A stretch of DNA of 64,000 nucleotides. It comes from CAZFZT01 sp964523675 (lineage in GTDB: Bacteria > Planctomycetota > Phycisphaerae > Phycisphaerales > SM1A02). A program made the translations under genes and the position numbers. The stretch is from positions 1 to 64,000 of the forward strand of contig CAZFZT010000005.1 in NCBI GenBank assembly GCA_964523675.1, given 5' to 3'. Shown piece by piece: positions 61,811 to 64,000 of the stretch. Positions within the stretch are counted from its first letter, which is position 1. Each line of letters begins with the position of its first letter. Below the pieces are notes generated by a model. That model saw only the letters and a program-made list of their open reading frames with translations. It made no database searches and was not told where the DNA came from.

Positions 61811-62659
61811 TTACGTCTGGAGCGGCAGATGGATCGTGAAATCGCTGCCGCGACCTTGTTCGGTGACAACTTCGATTGTGCCGCCGTGTTCCTCGATGAT
61901 CCGCCGCGCGATCGGCAGACCAAGCCCAGTGCCACCTGCTTTGTGTGAAACATATGGCCGAAAGATTGTTTCAAGTCGCTCCGAATCGACACCCGGCCCG
62001 GTGTCAATGACGTGGAGGTGTGCTTGGTGGTCCAGGGTCTCCAGCCGCAGAATGAGCTCACGCGCAGTGCCGCCGTTCTGGTTCGGAGCATGTTCCATCG
62101 CCTGTACGCCGTTGATCATGAGATTGAGCACGGCCTGCTTGAGCAGTTTGACGTCGACCTCGGCGACAGCCGGGGTGTCGGGCAGATTTGTTCGGAGCGT
62201 GACACCTGCGCGAGCACACTGCGGCAGGAAGAAGTCAGCAAGTTCGTCGACGAGTGCAGCGAGATCGTGGGGTTGTCGATCGAGCTTGATTCGGCCGGCA
62301 AACTGGAGGAAGTCTTCGAGGATGCCGCGCAGGCGTTCTGCTTCACGGCGCAGTGCTTCAATTCGGCGCAGCAAGCGATCGCGCTCCTCGCGCGGGGCTT
62401 CGATTTCAGCAATGGCCTCAGCCAGAAGCTGCGCGTTGAGTGTGATCGTGGAGAGGGGATTTCGAATCTCATGCGCAAGGCCGCTGGTCATCGAACCGAG
62501 TTCAGCCAGTCGCTCCGCGTCACGAGCCCGCCGCTCCGCCAAACGAGCCCGCTGCTCTGCGCGCCGCAGAGCGAAATGCATCGCCAGGAGCATCACAATG
62601 ATGCCTGCAATGAACCCGGCTAGAATGGCGACCACTTGAGGCATGTGATGAATCAACAT
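61811..62659 (-). CDS. Membrane-anchored sensor histidine kinase (NtrB/ZraS-like core)
   Basis: 282 residues from ATG 62659; a further upstream start at 62707 is possible. One N-terminal membrane segment (VVAILAGFIAGIIVMLLAMHFAL), an Arg/Glu-rich coiled coil, HisKA with LAHEIRNPLSTI (His about 72), and HATPase with LNLMINGVQAMEHA, DTGPGVDS and GTGLGLPIARRII. No separate sensing domain, so the signal is probably sensed through the membrane helix or coiled coil. No response regulator is adjacent. Confidence 0.85.
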   Translation of the reverse strand: MLIHHMPQVVAILAGFIAGIIVMLLAMHFALRRAEQRARLAERRARDAERLAELGSMTSGLAHEIRNPLSTITLNAQLLAEAIAEIEAPREERDRLLRRIEALRREAERLRGILEDFLQFAGRIKLDRQPHDLAALVDELADFFLPQCARAGVTLRTNLPDTPAVAEVDVKLLKQAVLNLMINGVQAMEHAPNQNGGTARELILRLETLDHQAHLHVIDTGPGVDSERLETIFRPYVSHKAGGTGLGLPIARRIIEEHGGTIEVVTEQGRGSDFTIHLPLQT

Positions 62660-62736
62660 CAGATCACTGGCCCGGCGACGCGCCGAAGCGACGCTCGGTG
62701 CATGCATCCTACTGGCCGGTCGGGGAGGATGCGACC

Positions 62737-63399
62737 ATGAGCGGCTGGTGGATTGCTGACTTCTATCAAGCAGGGCAGACGGTCTTGCTCGTCAGCTGGA
62801 TTTTCTGGGTCATTCTGTCGATCTGTCTGCATGAACTTGCCCACGGTTGGGCGGCGATCGCGCAGGGTGACAACACGCCGCGCGAGTTGGGGCGAATGAC
62901 GATGAACCCGCTCGTTCACATGGGTCCGATGTCGCTGCTGGTGTTCGCGCTCGTCGGGATCGCCTGGGGCTTGATGCCGACCGATCCGAGTCGATATCGC
63001 TCCGGCCGAAAGGGGCGCGTGATCGTCAGTGGGGCAGGGCCGGCGATGAACGTCGCCATCGCAGTGGTGGTGCTGACGATCGCAGGCGTTTGGCGCGCGT
63101 TCGTCGGCGTGGAGACGCCGTTCACGGACAATGTCGATACGTTCCTGTGGATAGGCGGAATGCTCAACATCGTCTTGGCTGCGTTCAACATGCTGCCCGT
63201 ACCGCCGCTCGATGGCTCCGGCGTCTTATGCGGCCTCTCCTTTCGTTGTTATCAATTCTTCCAGCAACCACAGGCGCAGATGCTCGGCTTCTTCGTTGTC
63301 ATCGTGATGTTCATGTCCGGAGCGTTCGGCATTCTGTTCGATCTTGCGGAGCTGATTTCAATCCGCTACATCACCCTCATCGAACTGTTGCTGAGCTGA
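62737..63399 (+). CDS. Site-2 protease family membrane metalloprotease (M50)
   Basis: 220 residues from ATG 62737, preceded by GGGGAGG at 7-8 nt. Zinc-site motif HELAHG in SICLHELAHGWAAIAQGDNTPRELGRMTMNP, and the second site NMLPVPPLDGSGVL, within about five membrane segments. This minimal S2P form (SpoIVFB-like, no PDZ) is widespread and is thought to act on membrane-bound regulators. The substrate is unknown. Confidence 0.88.
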   Translation: MSGWWIADFYQAGQTVLLVSWIFWVILSICLHELAHGWAAIAQGDNTPRELGRMTMNPLVHMGPMSLLVFALVGIAWGLMPTDPSRYRSGRKGRVIVSGAGPAMNVAIAVVVLTIAGVWRAFVGVETPFTDNVDTFLWIGGMLNIVLAAFNMLPVPPLDGSGVLCGLSFRCYQFFQQPQAQMLGFFVVIVMFMSGAFGILFDLAELISIRYITLIELLLS

Positions 63400-63444
63400 T
63401 GAATGAGATGAGTGAAGTGATCCAGACATCAACGACGGAGCGCG

Positions 63445-63792
63445 TCATTTCTCAATCCGCTCTTCGCTGCCTTTGATCGCTTCCGTTGGCGTTTGGGTGC
63501 TGGGGCTTATCGCTTTGAATCGCGCGATCATCTGGCGGCGATGGTGGTAGCGCACCGTGCCGATGACTGCGATGAACACCGCGACGGGCACCAGAACCCA
63601 TCCGACGATCGTCGTGAACAGCGTGTCGAGGAACTGAAGAAAGGAGACCGCGACGATCACCATCGCCAACGCAGTGCGAAGATACGCCAGCAGCGTGCGC
63701 TCATTCGCAAGCGTCGTCCTGTCCATGGCAAGCCGATCGCGCAGGATGAACTTCTCCTTCTCGAACGGCGTGTATGGGCCGTAGGTATCCAT
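63445..63792 (-). CDS. DUF202 (YidH-type) membrane protein
   Basis: 115 residues. The family pattern is RDRLAMDRTTLANERTLLAYLRTALAM, followed by two membrane helices and a short tail. The function is unknown. ATG 63792 lies 7 nt after the lipA stop, so it is probably co-transcribed with lipA. Confidence 0.85.
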   Translation of the reverse strand: MDTYGPYTPFEKEKFILRDRLAMDRTTLANERTLLAYLRTALAMVIVAVSFLQFLDTLFTTIVGWVLVPVAVFIAVIGTVRYHHRRQMIARFKAISPSTQTPTEAIKGSEERIEK

Positions 63793-63799
63793 GCCACGC

Positions 63800-64000
63800 T
63801 CAGCGACCTGCTCGGGCAGTCGCGATCAACTGCTCCATCTTCTCGACCGTCTCGCGCCGGTCGGGGCTCAGCCGTTCCGCCTGCTCCTCCGCGTGATAAC
63901 TGCTGCGCACCAGCGGGCCGCTTTCGACGACTTTGAAACCCAGGCGCAACCCTTCGAGCTTGTAGTCATCGAACTGCGCGGGCGTGACCCAGCGGTCGAT
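63800..64000 (-). CDS. lipA: Lipoyl synthase, C-terminal 66 residues only
   Basis: Reading leftwards from the window edge gives DRWVTPAQFDDYKLEGLRLG, then GFKVVESGPLVRSSYHAEEQ and a helical tail to TGA at 63800-63802. The GPLVRSSYHA block is the diagnostic C-terminal motif of LipA, a radical SAM enzyme inserting sulphur into octanoyl groups; its Ser is a ligand of the auxiliary cluster in known enzymes. The SAM and auxiliary cluster cysteines lie outside the window. Confidence 0.92.
   Translation of the reverse strand: MDRWVTPAQFDDYKLEGLRLGFKVVESGPLVRSSYHAEEQAERLSPDRRETVEKMEQLIATARAGR

Overview
The window looks like a chromosomal segment from a GC-rich planctomycete, most likely of the Phycisphaerae. 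Supporting signs are a secreted subtilase ending in two dockerin-like repeats (GDLTGDGSVGVEDLLQLLAAWG type), several membrane proteins with short zinc ribbons, a Firmicute-like mcsA-mcsB pair, and kdsA plus mltA, which imply a diderm envelope with Kdo and peptidoglycan. It is dense housekeeping DNA with short operons on both strands. I see no prophage, transposase, CRISPR array or plasmid gene. Both edges cut genes: a zinc-ribbon protein on the left and lipA on the right.

Layout. 1-10.6 kb: miaA, rpoZ-coaC, a MshEN-like domain protein, a YkgJ-type protein, pyrB with a fused PyrI-type zinc tail, a YdeI-like protein, tRNA-Pro, tRNA-Ser, truB, rnhA, and two exported proteins. 10.6-18.1 kb: a PIN/TRAM membrane protein, SRP RNA, dnaX-ebfC, a ZnuCB-like ABC pair, small membrane proteins and tatA. 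18.1-25.7 kb: proC, polX, then an osmotic/ion cluster (NhaP2-like antiporter, MscS channel, fused OpuB/C-type transporter). 25.8-33.9 kb: DUF1444 protein, kdsA, mcsAB, a methyltransferase, an AI-2E/PerM family protein and nrfHA. 33.9-48 kb: a cobalamin-binding histidine kinase, a VOC protein, pabA/trpG, the subtilase, holA, a three-domain TRASH-like protein, cysK/cysE and two cysteine-rich exported proteins. 48-64 kb: acnA, a 21-bp minisatellite, lepA, dapA, argR, a cheR-hybrid kinase pair, mltA, a second kinase, a site-2 protease, a DUF202 protein and lipA.

Two genome-wide habits stand out. First, 24 start codons have a TANNNT hexamer ending only 6-9 nt upstream, usually without a Shine-Dalgarno sequence. 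This is the signature of leaderless mRNAs. A smaller class of genes has clear GGAG-type sites instead. Second, the spaces between genes, and a few coding regions, carry very short tandem repeats with 7-, 8- or 21-bp periods. Each array is homogeneous but the unit differs between loci, and several arrays are arranged as inverted pairs. A separate REP-like palindrome occurs three times, once in frame inside acnA, which also carries an in-frame heptamer array.

Other points worth follow-up are a ten-A run in dnaX with stops at once in both alternative frames (probable gamma/tau slippage), loss of the usual DnaX zinc cysteines, a CarH-like W-x9-EH motif in the cobalamin kinase, and a 28-cysteine lipoprotein beside cysteine biosynthesis genes. 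All assignments come from reading the sequence; no database search was run.
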